64,000 nt of DNA from Lucifuga dentata (GCA_014773175.1 VXCM01003467.1:44203-108202), one strand, 5' to 3'. Numbered from the stretch's first letter, positions 33,391 through 44,888 are shown. A program made the numbers and translations. Notes: generated by a model from the sequence alone, not told the origin.

Positions 33391-34867
33391 ATAAATGTTG
33401 TTACAGTTCATTCAAAGTTATAGCTTTCTTACCTGAATAAGGTAAGAGAAATGAAGAATGTGACGCACACCTGACCGAAACAAAGGACGGGTGCTTCCCT
33501 CTCAGCCTCAGCACAGGAAGTTCTCCAAAATAAAATGATTTCTAAATAAACTCACATTAGGAAATAGTGCATAACCAAAACTGAAATATATTAGGCATAT
33601 AGATATATGAGTGCAATCATGTTTCTACTTCAAAAAAAAAAGAAAAAAAAAAAAACNAAAAAAAAAAAAACACTATCCACAACAAATGCTGCAAGTTCAC
33701 CAAGTGGAACTCTGTCGTTGATGCTCTATTAACGGGGTGCGAGTTCGAAAAATATTATTAAGGTGCGAAATATTTGCACGAATTATTTGCCTCTGGTGTG
33801 TAATGGCCCTTAAATCTGTAAATTTTAATCTGCAAATAACCACTAATGTTAGTACAAGTCATGAAGCTCATGCCTGCACTCGCTCTGCAGACACACATGC
33901 TGCTTGTGTGTTTGTGTGTTTGTGTACCGTGCATGCGTGTTCAGTCATTTCCAGCGCTGACATGTTTGCAGAGAGACCACACGTGTGCCGAGGACGTGAA
34001 ATCTCCAGCGAAAACACAGATCCACACACAGATTTTGGAAAGCCACAGAAATGCAGCTGGCAGCCGGCTGGATTTGGGATTAAGTGCTTCTCCCACCCAT
34101 CGAGTTTATGTTTGTCAATACAAACCGTTTCAGCAAACATTCCTTGACGTTGGTTTTTCTCTGATCGCTCTGAGATTTATGGCCTTCAGGTATATGATGT
34201 GTTTCTTATTGCTGCTGCTGCTGGAAAGTTTCCACCATCTTCAAATAAAATATAAAAGACGTTTTTTTGGGGGTTTTTTTTTTTTANGAAAGTTTCCACC
34301 ATCTTCAAATAAAATATAAAAGACGTTTTTTTGGGGGTTTTTTTTTTTTACATATATATATTTTAACAAGGAGGCATTTTTCAGCAAAGGTTAGGTTACA
34401 TGACTGATTCTACAAATAAACAGTAAAAATAAAAGCTGCACTTTTGGACTTACATAGAGGTAAAAATCAATACATTTGCCCTTTATTCCAAAAGGGGGAA
34501 ATGTCTTGAAACCTTCAAAATTCTGCAAAAAAGAAAAAAAAAATTGAACATTAGAACCAATATATTTACTCCAACGACATTTAATCTATCACGTTTTTTT
34601 TTTCATGAAAGCAGGTTTCTGTTGCAGCACACGTCAAGATCCTCTGACCTCTGACAGTTTAATGGCAGTAACACGCTGACCTCTCTGTTATCACCCTGTG
34701 TCACCTGACCTGTAAAATAAAAAGACACGATGAAAGACTGAGGGGTGGAGAGGGCTGGAGGGGGTTATGTTGATGTGTTGATGCTGATGGACTGACAGCT
34801 GCTCCTTAAATCCATCCACCTGTGTCACATTCAGCAGAAAGTGTTTGATTCAAAGAGGTTTCCAGGC
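33391..34867. other. Spacer with poly-A gap, no gene
   Basis: Poly-A at about 33631-33671 with N at 33657. Sequence at about 33730-34140 is unique and of mixed composition. Open frames there overlap on both strands without splice support. Confidence 0.5.
34225..34350. other. Duplicated ~62 bp around N at 34287 (assembly)
   Basis: GAAAGTTTCCACCATCTTC...TTTTTTA is present identically on both sides of the N. Confidence 0.8.
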
Positions 34868-35437
34868 TTAAAGGACTATACCACCCATTTTGCATGTTTG
34901 AGCTTAATATATTCAATTTTCATACATGTTATGTTACTGACAATCATTTCCCAAAGGATAAAACCATATTTCAGCTTTCCTGAGATTTTGCAAAATCTCT
35001 TAATCTTTCAAAATCAAATATTCAAGCAAACCTTAAAAATCCTGCTAATAGTTACACAACCTTATGAAGTCACGGTCCTTTAAATTTTTCCATAAACGCA
35101 GGTCTTCTTTTGGGACTATATTCCCCGGCGGAGGCATACATTCACTCCACACTTTTTATTGCGCTTAAATGCTAAAATTACATAACTTCTAAACAAACCT
35201 GAATACATGTCTTGTTGGTGATGATGGATTACCTATCCCAAGAACGTTTACAGTATCAACAAGTTGATTTTAATAGCAGAATGAACTGAAACCAATGGAG
35301 GTCTGGAAGGTAGGAAAAATATTTTTAATTCACCATTCCAGTAGTATGCTTTGGGAAACGATTGTCAGGAACATTACGTGTATGAAAAATGAATATATTA
35401 GGCTCAAACATGCAAAATGGACAGTATGGTCCATTAA
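34868..35437 (+). mobile_element. TTAA-MITE, young copy 6
   Basis: TTAA at 34868-34871 then AGGACTATACCACCC, ending ACAGTATGGTCCA and TTAA at 35434-35437. Small internal losses remove the GTGATACACCCACC block. Its right TTAA is also the left TTAA of the next element. Confidence 0.9.
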
Positions 35438-36014
35438 AGGAGCACACCAGTGATTTTGCATATTTGAGTCCTACCAGCATGCGTTTTACATTACTGCCAG
35501 CAAGTTTAAAAAAAAACAAAAAAAAAAAANAAAAAAAAAAAAACAGTGCTGGAGCAGTACATTTTTAAATTCTTTTTCCTACCTTCCAGGCAGCTGTTGG
35601 TTTCAGTTCATTCCAGTATGATATATAAAAGTCAACTTATTGATACTGCAAATGTGCTCGAGATAAATAATCCACCACAGTGAACAACACCGCTCTTATT
35701 TTTTGTCAAAAGTTTCTTAATTTAACTGATCCAACATGGAGCCAAATGGAAGAAAATGTATGTCACCGCCAGTGAATATAGTTCCCAGAGAAGACGGCTT
35801 TTACCAACAAATTAAAAATGATGTTCCTTCTACATTTGGCTGTATGTGTTATCAGGTGAAACTTAGAATTTTAAGGTGTTTATATCACCTGAACATTTGG
35901 TAAAATAACAGGAAAACTGGAGTATGGTTTTATGATTTGGAAAATAGTTTTCAATAATATAATATGTATGCAGGTAGTATTTATTGAGCTTAAACGTACA
36001 GTATGGTCCTTTAA
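35434..36014 (-). mobile_element. TTAA-MITE, older subfamily copy 1
   Basis: TTAA at 35434-35437 followed by AGGAGCACACCAGTG; it closes CAGTATGGTCCT and TTAA at 36011-36014. Internal landmarks are divergent but in the same order on the minus strand: TACCTTCCAGG, GGTTTCAGTTCATTC, AACTTATTGATACTG, ATATAGTTCCCAGAGAAGAC and TTAGAATTTTAAGGTG. A poly-A run with N at 35530 sits after the left terminus. Confidence 0.8.
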
Positions 36015-36029
36015 GCTGCAAAATTGCAT

Positions 36030-36090
<61 letters not shown>

Positions 36091-36324
36091 AGTTATTACA
36101 GCCTGGAGGCAAATTGTCACCTCCGTTTTATCTTGAACCCAGCTGGGTGTCACTTACTTTCCTCTCCCAACACACACACACACACACACACACACACTGT
36201 ATTGGGTGGCAGTAGTTGCGGTGCTGAGTGGAACACACATGCACAATGGTTCAGTGAAGTAAAATTCTGTCCATCACTACTGAATATGATGAGTCATCAG
36301 CACATTGTGGTTTGGGGGAGTAAA

Positions 36325-36387
<63 letters not shown>

Positions 36388-37393
36388 ATGATCAGATCAG
36401 CAGACATTGCTTCAGTCAGAGCTGTAAACCTCTAACAGCAAATGTAACAGGATTTAACACCCTGTGTGTGTTTGGCTGTGAAGCAAAGCTGTTTTTAATG
36501 CTTTTCTTCCTTAAAAATCCCACTTGATTTCCACTCAATAAAACTCATGTTGATATAACACGAGAAAGTGGCGCCGACTATACGTTCAGCTATACATTTG
36601 GTCCACGTTCGCGCCTTAAAGACGGCTCCACAGTGGCCTGCCGTCTGTCATTAATCCATGAAGTCAGAGGTCTGCACGCAGACGGGATTATTCTTGCTGC
36701 GTGTGCATGCAAGCAGCATAATCTGACTCCTGTTTGTTCAGTGTTTGGTGTGCATATGTGTGTGTGTGCGCATTCGTGTTTATCCAGTTGTAACTGGAGT
36801 GCAGGTAGGAAAAGAGTGTGTCATTTTGCTTAATCTCATCCTCTGTAATTCAGCTACCACCACCCCCACCCCCCATAGACCCTGCTTGAACCTGTGCCTG
36901 GGCTGCAATTACAAAGCCATACGACACACACACACACACACACACACGCTACCAAACCTGTCCACATCCATCCTGTGGCGGACAGACACCAGGACCTCTG
37001 TGCGTTTCCAGAGGAGATGTGACCTTAATTGCTTAAGTCTTAAATTATCTTTAATTGTGCTCAGTGTGTAGCTTTATGGTAATGGCGGGGGGTGGGGGTG
37101 TGTGTGTGTNGGGGGGGGGGGGGGAGTTGCTGGGTTCACGTCGAGCCTTAGTTACAGCAGGAAACAGCAGGGAAAGGCCATGCAGTCACCCCCAGCTGAG
37201 TCCACACACACATACACACACATTTATTTTCCCTCGGTTTACATTCAGATGCTTTCGTAAACATGTGTGAGAACATGCAAAGGACTCACACACGAACATG
37301 CATATTAGCTGAGTAGTTTTGTTTTTGTCATTTTTTTCATCTTTCTCTCTCTGTCCTCTTTTTACACACACATTGTACACATTGGGGTTAATT
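36015..37393. other. Spacer dominated by microsatellites
   Basis: (GA)n at 36030-36088, (CA)n at about 36170-36196, (GT)n at 36328-36385, (CA)n at about 36925-36948, and a GT tract leading to a G-run with N at 37110. No gene recognised; cysteine-valine or arginine-glutamate open frames are translations of these tracts. Confidence 0.75.
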
Positions 37394-37817
37394 ACCATAT
37401 ATACTCGAATATAAGCTGATCTCGTCTATAAGCTGACCCCCTGATGTTGTTCCATCAGTTTGTTTAGCAAATTACCTGTTTTTCTGGGTATTGTCATAGT
37501 ATTCCTCTGATTTTCTGAAAATAATCCACGTACCGGTAAACATGATATTTATTTCAGCAGCTGATTACCGTAACTGACCAATCACAGCAGAGCTTACTGG
37601 CCGCTGCAAAATGTGCTGATAAGATGTTTAGTCAGGAAATATCTCATTCTAAGGTATGATTTAAACTATTTTCATGGGTAGTGGTAATGGTAGTATTTCC
37701 ATCCCTGGAAATTTCCTTCTCTGGGATCAAATCTGAATTTCTCCTGTATAAGCCGACCCCTGATTTACTTTGTGAAATTTGGTCATAAAAACTCGGCTTA
37801 TATTTGAGTATACGGTA
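37394..37817. mobile_element. TIR element, ATACTCGAATATAAGC ends
   Basis: The left end ACCATATATACTCGAATATA continues AGC. The complement of the right end reads ACCGTATACTCAAATATAAG continuing CC. TATAAGCxGACCCC recurs near both ends. The flanks read AATT on both sides (TTAATT / AATTAA), so the target could be TA or AATT; symmetry hides the boundary. There is no coding sequence. Confidence 0.55.
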
Positions 37818-38005
37818 ATTAAATTAAACCAAACACAGCACCGGATTTAACGTGTGGATAAGGCCGAATATCGTCAAGCAATCATGTTCCTTCATTCATA
37901 AACGACATTGATAGGCATCTTTTAGCGTTCACCTTGAAAGACTACAGTAATTTTGCAATTTGTCTGTCGGGGAAGTGATTCATAAAACACACCATCACAC
38001 AAAAC
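37818..38005. other. Short spacer
   Basis: Between the TIR element and TTAA-MITE copy 7; nothing recognised. Confidence 0.5.
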
Positions 38006-38629
38006 TTAAAAGACCATACCACCCATTTTGCATGTTTGAGCCTAATATATTTAATTTTCATACATGTTATGTTACTGANCATACCACCCATTTTGCATGT
38101 TTGAGCCTAATATATTTAATTTTCATACATGTTATGTTACTGACAGTCATTTCCAAAAGAATAAAACCGTATTTCAGTTTTCCTGATATTTTGCAAAATC
38201 TCTTAATCTTTCAAAATCAAATATTCAAGTGATACACCCACCTTAAAAATCCATGTTTCTCCTGCTAATAGTTATGCAGTCTTATGAAGTCACGGTTCTT
38301 TAAATTTTTCCATGAAGCAGGTCTTCTTTTGGGACTATATTCCCTGGTGGAGGCATACATTCACTCCACACTTTTTATTGAGCTTAAACGCTAAAATTAC
38401 ATAACTTCTNNNNNNNNNNNNNNNNNNNNNNNNNNNNNNNNNNNAGTATCAACAAGTTGATTAGCGTATCAGAATGAACTGAAACCAATGGAGGTCTGGA
38501 AGGTAGGAAAAACATTTTTAATTCACCCTTCCATAGTATGCTTTGGAAATGATTGTCAGCCAACGCTATGTGTATGAAAATTGAATATATTACGCTCAAA
38601 CATGCAAAATGGGTGGTATGGTCCTTTAA
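38006..38629 (+). mobile_element. TTAA-MITE, young copy 7 (with gap)
   Basis: TTAA at 38006-38009 and 38626-38629. The left terminus is duplicated by an assembly artefact around N 38079. Bases 38410-38444 are a run of 35 Ns, which replaces the TGGATTACCTATCCCAAG block. The remaining landmarks are present. Confidence 0.9.
38015..38143. other. Duplicated 64 bp around N at 38079 (assembly)
   Basis: CATACCACCCATTTTGC...TTACTGA occurs identically at 38015-38078 and 38080-38143. It is not seen in other copies of this MITE. Confidence 0.85.
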
Positions 38630-38893
38630 GACATGATTCAGTCTGGTGGTAAATTTCAGATATGAAATCTGTATGTTTTAATGACGTTTTAAACTGTATT
38701 TTCCTCATGTGTGTTAATGATCAATAAACCAAATTCAGCCAAATTCTGATCTGATCTCACACATTCTAGAAGCACTCTTCCTCTAGCCTCAAACCTGCTG
38801 CATTCTGCTTCTCTCTCACACACATGCCACACCTACATACTCTCCCATGCACCAGGACTCCCAGTAGTGTGAATCTGTTATCTCTCTTATATT
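38630..38893. other. Unassigned spacer
   Basis: Nothing recognised between TTAA-MITE copy 7 and the Myb-bearing element. Confidence 0.5.
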
Positions 38894-39688
38894 AAGTTTT
38901 CCACTGTAGGGCCAAACAGTTCTGAGCATGGACAGAATGATTCCAATGGTGTTTCCTCCTGGAAACGGTTTGGCGCGAACACTTACAAACCGTGTCCAGC
39001 ACGGTTTTCTCGGCATGAACAGCAAACTGTGCTCAGCGCAGGAGAATCGTTAAGAGGAGTTCACTGATTCAGTTTTGTGACTCCGCATCTGATAGCCGAG
39101 TCGCTGTCAGCACAGGGGATTCATCGGACCTCCAAACAATGCAGAGAAAAAATTAAAAAGCTCAAACACACGTACAGGATCCAGAAGGCCAATAACAGCA
39201 AAAACGGAGCCGCCAAGAAAACAGACCGATTCTACAAACTTTTGGAAGCATTTTAGGATCCCGTCCTTCCATGTGGAACGACGGTGTACCAGATCCATCC
39301 TTCGCCGCGCTCTCCATGGCTACACAGGAAGCGATGGTGAATGATTACGGTAAGTTGTGGCAACTAGTTCCATACATGCTTCCATACATACTTATTAAAT
39401 AGTAGCTAATCAAAGGATAGTTAAGCATTTTTTAAGTTAAGCGTTTTATTTTAAACGTCTGGTGTACTTTTGTTTATAGAGTATCGTTTTCAGTGATCGG
39501 TGCAGTAATCTCATCTCCTAGAGGCTGCGTTTCCAAACATGAAATGTGCTGCTTTCACTTGCGTCACTTCCTGTCTGGTTTTAGCAGCCCCACAGAAACA
39601 GAAATGGTAACCGTTCCAATGAGTCCAGAGCAGTGCGGAACGGTCCAAAGAGGCCCTGGTTACCGTTCAGCCCTACTGTGCAAAAGCT
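38894..39688 (+). mobile_element. Harbinger/hAT-like element with Myb-type exon
   Basis: The left end reads CACTGTAGGGCCAAACAGTT. The complement of the right end reads CACAGTAGGGCTGAACGGTA, and weaker pairing extends outward (AAGTTTTC / AAGCTTTTG). ATTCCAATGG and its complement CCATTGGAAT-like motifs recur inside both ends. Between them lies a Myb/SANT-like coding exon. Fish PIF/Harbinger elements carry a separate Myb-like ORF, which favours that class, but the flanks show no clear TWA duplication. Confidence 0.5.
39068..39349 (+). pseudogene. Myb/SANT-like (trihelix) domain exon, frameshifted
   Basis: The frame opening at 39068 reads LIAESLSAQGIHRTSKQC, then REKIKKLKHTYR, KANNSKNG and KKTDRFYKLLEA, then stops at 39254-39256. 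The spacing of RTxxQCREKIKKLKxxYR, an NxxNG turn and a C-terminal FYKLLEA helix matches Myb/SANT-like DNA-binding domains found in transposon-encoded partners and MSANTD-type proteins. Shifting by one base at about 39251 restores an open frame (LGSRPSMWNDGVPDP onward) up to GTAAGT at 39350. It is therefore a decayed exon with one frameshift. The upstream start is missing. Confidence 0.65.
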
Positions 39689-40900
39689 TTCATGTCAATC
39701 TCTTAAAATGCAGATCTGGAAAGCGGAGAACTTATGTTTCCTTTGCTGACTTCACTTGTCATTTTTGCTGGATACCAGATGAAGCTGTAAAAAGTGGGTT
39801 TTTTCAATATGAAGCAGCTCATTAACACATCAATCTTCACTGGCTTTTACCTGAGACACACCTTATAACAACGTAAGGTAAGCTTTATAAATGACCTTCA
39901 GGTATCACGATGCTTATTTGTTTTTTTGCTGTGCAGTTAGCTTGATTTTTATCTTGGCAAAGAAGAACGTGATCATCATATAAGTGAGTCAGCCCAGTGC
40001 AGTGTCAGGGCGACATCGTTCATTTGTACCCGTTCCTGGCCATTTGTTAATAATTTTGGCGTTTTCAGCTTTTTGACTGTTCCTGTTAGTTCAACTTCTT
40101 CTGCAAACTTATCTGAGCAGCAGTGAGAGGAGTAGACATTCAGGCAGAAAGTCAGAGACAATGTTTGAGCTCGTTTATTCATTCAGCTCCTTTGGTTTTC
40201 TCCTGGATGATGAGTCGCTGGGATTCAGACCCCTGGAGGGACGAGGAGCTTCGTGCTGGAGGACAGCCAGTCTGGACAGAATCCTTTTCCAGTCATTATC
40301 TTCTTCTCGCAGTGTACAGTTTTATGAATTGTCACAAAGATCCAAGGCGAGATTGATAGCCGCCCTCTGTGTTGAGGTTTCTGTGTTTGGTGTTATTTAT
40401 TTAGCTTGAATGAAGAGCATGTTTTTTGTGGTCTTGCATCTGGTCCAGATGGCTCACATTCAGCTCAGCAGAGCAACAGCTGAATATCTGCTGCGATTCA
40501 GGCTGATTTCACCCGTGGAGTTCAGCGAGTTTACATCTTCAGATACCAAACGTGTCACACTTGCTCCTTCTAACTCAAAAATTTAAGATCCTGTTGGAGG
40601 AGTGTCTCTGTGAGAGAGAAAACGTCATTGGTGAATTAAACCTCCGCTGGTTAATCTAGTAAAAAACGCAAATGAAGAAAGAAGGAATCCTCACAAACTA
40701 GCAGGATGGGAAGTAACTGAGTACATTTTAATAAAGTAATTTACTTAAATAAAAGCACTAGAATTATAATTAAGTCAAAGTCTTGCTTTTAATTTTTCAC
40801 CTGGGTAAAACTAAACAAGTATCCAGTGTAAACAGAAGAGTAAAATTTAGTTTCTGTGTCAAGTTAAAACATTAATTACCTCCACCAGGTGATCGCTGGC
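39689..40900. other. Unassigned spacer with weak fish-repeat end
   Basis: No gene supported. From about 40705 GGGAAGTAACTGAGTACATT and AGTAATTTACTTAAATAAAA resemble the ACTxAGTA modules of the repeat at 14592-15962, so 40705-40870 is probably a fragment of a related element. Confidence 0.45.
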
Positions 40901-40901
40901 A

Positions 40902-40939
40902 GTTTTTTTTTTTTTTTTTTNTTTTTTTTTTTTTTTTTT
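40902..40939. repeat. Poly-T run with N at 40921
   Basis: T-homopolymer of unresolved length. Confidence 0.9.
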
Positions 40940-41158
40940 GTCAGTTTGGTAGCAGGTTGTCTATCTATAAAGCCAGAAATCTCTGTCTGTCTGTGGCACC
41001 ATTATCTCTTGACCCTGGCACTATGAGTGACATTACACATCTTCAGCAGAAAGTCTTTCCTCTCTTACCTTACCTAGAAAGAAGCTGACAATATTAAGTC
41101 TCAAGGTGCGTTCAAATACATCTAAATCCTCATAAAACTCAATACTTGAATGTACCAT

Positions 41159-41405
41159 GCTTTGGGATGCTAATTTTTACCGGGACTTTAAGTTGTGGAC
41201 GGGGGGGGGGNTTGGAAAAGAACGAACGAACGTAGAGCCCTGGAGTTTGTTTTCTTTTTGTCTCTCTCTCTGCTTTTGTGTTGCTGGGGCCACCCAAGTG
41301 ACCCGACAATTCAAGTTGTTGACGGGGGCGGGAGGGCTATCAGCCCGGCCCACAGATGGCTGCGGCCCACCGGGAAAAGTCCCGCCTCTCTCGATGGCCA
41401 ATCTG
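41159..41405. mobile_element. Insertion specific to duplication copy 1
   Basis: It is absent from the sister copy at about 42971. It contains a G-run with N at 41211, GAACGAACGAACG, CCGGCCCACAGATGGCTGCG and CACCGGGAAAAGTCCCGCC. CATGC occurs at both junctions (ACCATGCTTTGGG and TATGCATGCTGC), a possible 5-bp target duplication. GCGGCCCACCGGGAAAAGTCCCG is a motif I associate with fish repeats, but I cannot name the family. Confidence 0.45.
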
Positions 41406-41519
41406 ACTATGCATGCTGCTATATCTCTTGCACACACCTCTTGCAATTTTGCACCATGTGCACTAAAACACTGCAATACAATCAAACACTGAGAAGCCAA
41501 GTCTACTGTTACAGTACTA

Positions 41520-41747
41520 TTAAAGGACTATACCGGCGATTTTGCATGTTTGAGCCTAATATATTAAATTTTCATACATGTAAGGTTACTGACAATCATT
41601 TCCCAAAGGATAAAACAGTATTTCAGCTTTCCTGATATTTTGCAAAATCTCTTAATCTTTCAAAATCAAATATTCAAGTGATATACCCACCTTAAAAATC
41701 CATGTTTTGTCTGCTAATAGTTACACAGCCTTATGAAGTCACGGTCA
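41520..41747 (+). mobile_element. TTAA-MITE, young copy 8 (left part only)
   Basis: TTAA at 41520-41523, AGGACTATACCGGCG, then regular sequence to GAAGTCACGGTC, where it stops. The break falls on the internal GGTCCTTTAA motif that imitates the family's right end. The following sequence (GTGTGCTGGTAAAAAGTAG) is unrelated. Confidence 0.85.
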
Positions 41748-42670
41748 GTGTGCTGGTAAAAAGTAGTCTGCATGGTAGGATATGCTCTGGGTGTGGCAGC
41801 ACACAGGCACTAACAGCAGGCTGCAGCGCACACCATAAAGTCTGGCCTGGTCCGAACAGGCATGTTTTCAACAGGCACTGCACTAGTCTTGAATAAATCT
41901 GGGGGACAGGTAATGTAGATAATGTGGAGAGAAAAAATTGATTAAATTTTGGAAGTGATCTGAATCATATTCTGGATCCAGAAGAAGGTTTTAGCCTATA
42001 TAACCAATAATCATTAATTCTGGATCACACAGGAACCAGAAGAATTATTTGTTTGTTGCGCTCTCTCTTGTTTCTCTAGTTTTGGGGAGTTTTGTACTTT
42101 AAAGAAGGGAAAGATGGAAAGAATCAAACAAATATGGAAAAAATGGATTAAGAAAGAAAAAGGAAAGTGGAAGAAATGTGCAGAAATACAGAAGGAAAGA
42201 AGAAGGAAATAAACTTGAATCTAAATTTTATTTCCAGAATGTCTGTCCACGCAGTGTTTTAAAAAGAAATCTTTCAGCCTGCAGATGGAGCAACAACTCC
42301 TGAACACAAGAATCTGAAACACAATATGAGTAATAACAACCAGCTAAAACCTGTTATCCAGCAGGAATGTGCAGCGTCAGAAACACAAAACCTAAAAACA
42401 GCATCCAGATTATTTACATTTCAGCTCTGCCACTGCTAAACATATCGCCGAGCGTTTACGGTTTCAACCGTCTGGACAAGACAATTAAAACTTTGTTGAC
42501 TTTTTGACTAAATTGGATATCGTTTTAAGTGTATACACAGCGTGGTCAAGGTGTATGAACATATATACACACATATGATGTTAGTTCCATGGGTCATCTG
42601 CAGCTTCATGTGAGGGGAGGACTGCAGGAAGCCACAGTGATAAAATGCCAACCACAATGCCACGACATGA
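41748..42670. other. Unassigned spacer
   Basis: No gene supported. The first 150 bases (GCAGCACACAGGCACTAACA and ACAGGCACTGCACTAGTCTT) look repeat-like but are not placed. The rest is A-rich unique sequence. Confidence 0.45.
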
Positions 42671-42671
42671 T

Positions 42672-42743
42672 CTAAGAATAAGTCTGCCACGCAGCAGCCA
42701 TATGCAACATCTCCTCAACCTGAAAACCTCAAACTCTCTTTCT

Positions 42744-42760
<17 letters not shown>
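42672..42760 (+). repeat. Short local duplication, copy 1
   Basis: AAGAATAAGTCTGCCACGCA, GCAGCCATATGCAACATCTC and CTCAACCTGAAAACCTCAAA lead into a (CT)n tract. The same order occurs at 44889-44968. Confidence 0.8.

Positions 42761-42791
<31 letters not shown>
42736..42791 (+). repeat. (CT)n microsatellite
   Basis: CT dinucleotides with one CC interruption. Confidence 0.95.
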
Positions 42792-42840
42792 GCAGATAGA
42801 ACCTGTAGAACCTGATTAGGTGAATTAAATCTGCTTAGGT

Positions 42841-43300
42841 TGAGTGACATTACACATCTTCAGCAGAAAGTCTTGCCCCTTACCTTACCTAGAAAGAAGC
42901 TGACAATATCAAGTCTTAAGGTGCGTTCAAATACACATAAATCCTTGTAAAACTCATTACTTGAATGTATCGTGCTGCTATATCTCTTGCACACACCTCT
43001 TGCTATTTGCAATTTTGTGCATCTGCACAAAAATGTTGAAATACAGTCAAACATTAAGAAACCAAGTCTATTGTTACAGTACTATTAAAGGACCATACCA
43101 ACCATTTTGCATGTTTGAGTCTAATATATTCAATTTTCATACATGTTACGCTACTGACAATCATTTCCCAAAGGATAAAACTGTATTTCAACTTTCCTGA
43201 TGTTTTGCAAAATCTCTTAATCTTTCAAAATCAAATATTCAAGTGATACATCCACCTTAAAAATCCATGTTTCTCCTGCTAATAGTTACACAGCCTTATG
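42841..43300 (+). repeat. Local duplication, copy 2
   Basis: Sister of 41021-41747, lacking the 245-base insertion and continuing into a complete TTAA-MITE rather than breaking off. Confidence 0.8.
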
Positions 43301-43428
43301 AAGTCATGGTCCTTTAAATTTTTCCATATTTGTTTTTCCATGCAGGTCTTCTTTTGGGACTATATTCCCCGGTGGAGGCATACATTGACTGTTTATTGCA
43401 CTTAAATGCTAAAATTAGAAAACTTCTA

Positions 43429-43494
<66 letters not shown>

Positions 43495-43645
43495 NGAAAC
43501 CAATGGAGGTCTGGAAGGTAGGAAAAACATTTTTAATTCACTGTTCCAGTAGTATGCTTTGGGAAATGATTGTCAGTAACGTTACATGTATGAAAATTTA
43601 ACATATTATGCTCAAATATGCAAAACAGTCGGTACGGTTCTTTGA
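43085..43645 (+). mobile_element. TTAA-MITE, young copy 9 (with poly-A gap)
   Basis: TTAA at 43085-43088; the right flank has decayed to TTGA (43642-43645). It carries an A-run of about 65 bases (43431-43494, N at 43495) between ACTTCTACA and GAAACCAATGG, replacing the segment that includes the TGGATTACCTATCCC block. The A-run probably grew from the short A tract after ACTTCTA seen in sister copies, or it is an assembly join. Confidence 0.88.
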
Positions 43646-43659
43646 AATGTATTTACTTT

Positions 43660-43920
43660 TATATACATATATGTATCCACTTTTTATTTTGTGTGCGTGT
43701 GTGTGTGTGTGTGTGTGCATTCTTTATACTATTTACATATTATTGCGCTTTTTTTAAAAATTGTTTTGGTAGTTTTTTTTTTTGTACTATTTTAATATGG
43801 CAAAACCCAAAACAGGTGTAAAGTATGAATTTGTAAAGTATGAAAAACAGGTGTAAAGTAAGAATTTCATTGTGCAGTGCAACTTGTTTGCGCGTATGAC
43901 AATAAAGATTTTCAATCTTG
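43660..43920 (+). mobile_element. LINE 3' tail-like sequence
   Basis: GTAAGAATTTCATTGTGCAG, GCAACTTGTTTGCGCGTATG and ACAATAAAGATTTTCAATCT form a typical ending of fish LINE 3' UTRs (TTTCATTGT...TGACAATAAAG...). A (GT)n tract lies inside at about 43690-43718. No reverse-transcriptase coding sequence precedes it. Confidence 0.45.
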
Positions 43921-44888
43921 AATGCTGAATACACAACGCAATATGATTTATGTGAATCTGACATCTACATCATATACCCTCGACCATCAGACAGCTGAAT
44001 GGGATAAAGCAGTTCATATTGAGCACATGCTAACATGCCAACATGCTAACATTCAACATCTTCATCAGAGACATGTTAGGCAAGTTGCTTGTCCACGTTA
44101 AGCCAGCGAATCGTGTAGCTACTAGCAAATCGTTTACTGTGTTTATAATAAACCACAAATGCAATGCGCCATTTAGCTCAAATCTGCAGAAGCTGGAGTT
44201 GGTTTAGAACCCAACAAAAACAAACCCACTCGACTGATCCCACTTCCTCAAAAGGATCTGGGTGTGGTTAGTGTGATTGGTGTGTTCAGATTTGCTGAAA
44301 CAAAATGCACCAAAGGGAAAGAAAATGTATGGAGATTCAACCAGACAACACCTCAAAACTTTTATTTGCTGCCTGAAGAAATCCAGAAGTAAAACTACTA
44401 AAAATGCAAACTGAATAACTTCATTTTGAACCAGGATACTAAATACTAAATACTACACGTTCCCAAACAACAAAACAGGCCAAACAATAAACTAAGACAC
44501 AACTTTCTGTTCTGTTTGACGTTAAATTTCCAAACATCGCCTCTGACATCCCTAAAGCCCATATGGAGATCGCACAAAAGGTGGTGCGCTATAAGAAGCA
44601 TCGGCCAGAGGAACATGATGCCGATGTTTCTCAGCTCTTCTGTAGGTGGAAACATTCTGCTGCAGTGAACAAAAGCGTGCAGTTGCTGCGATAAACTGGT
44701 GCGTGTTGTCAAGTTTCAGGTCATAAAGCTCAAAGAAAAGCAGCAGGAGACACTGAGCTCTGAGTGCTAAACATTTAAAATGATTACATATGCATAAATT
44801 CAGTTATTTACCTCAAAAACACAATGGAATGGGAGTTTTCGTTGTTTTGTTTTTTACAAATCTGGTTATGAAATATGCATAAGACGCA
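43921..44888. other. Unassigned spacer
   Basis: No gene recognised. ATGCTAACATGCCAACATGCTAAC near 44027 is a small direct repeat. Confidence 0.5.

Larger units (their letters stand above)
41021..41747 (+). repeat. Local duplication, copy 1
   Basis: It shares GAGTGACATTACACATCTTC, TTACCTTACCTAGAAAGAAG, TGACAATAT, GGTGCGTTCAAATACA, CTATATCTCTTGCACACACC and GTTACAGTACTATTAAAGGA with 42841-43300. The shared unit includes the left half of a TTAA-MITE with the same insertion point, so duplication followed MITE insertion. This copy has about 245 extra bases at 41159-41405. Confidence 0.8.

Noticed and set aside
35932..36435. 167-codon frame with RERERE and CVCVCV runs
   Set aside because: Translation of (GA)n and (GT)n microsatellites.
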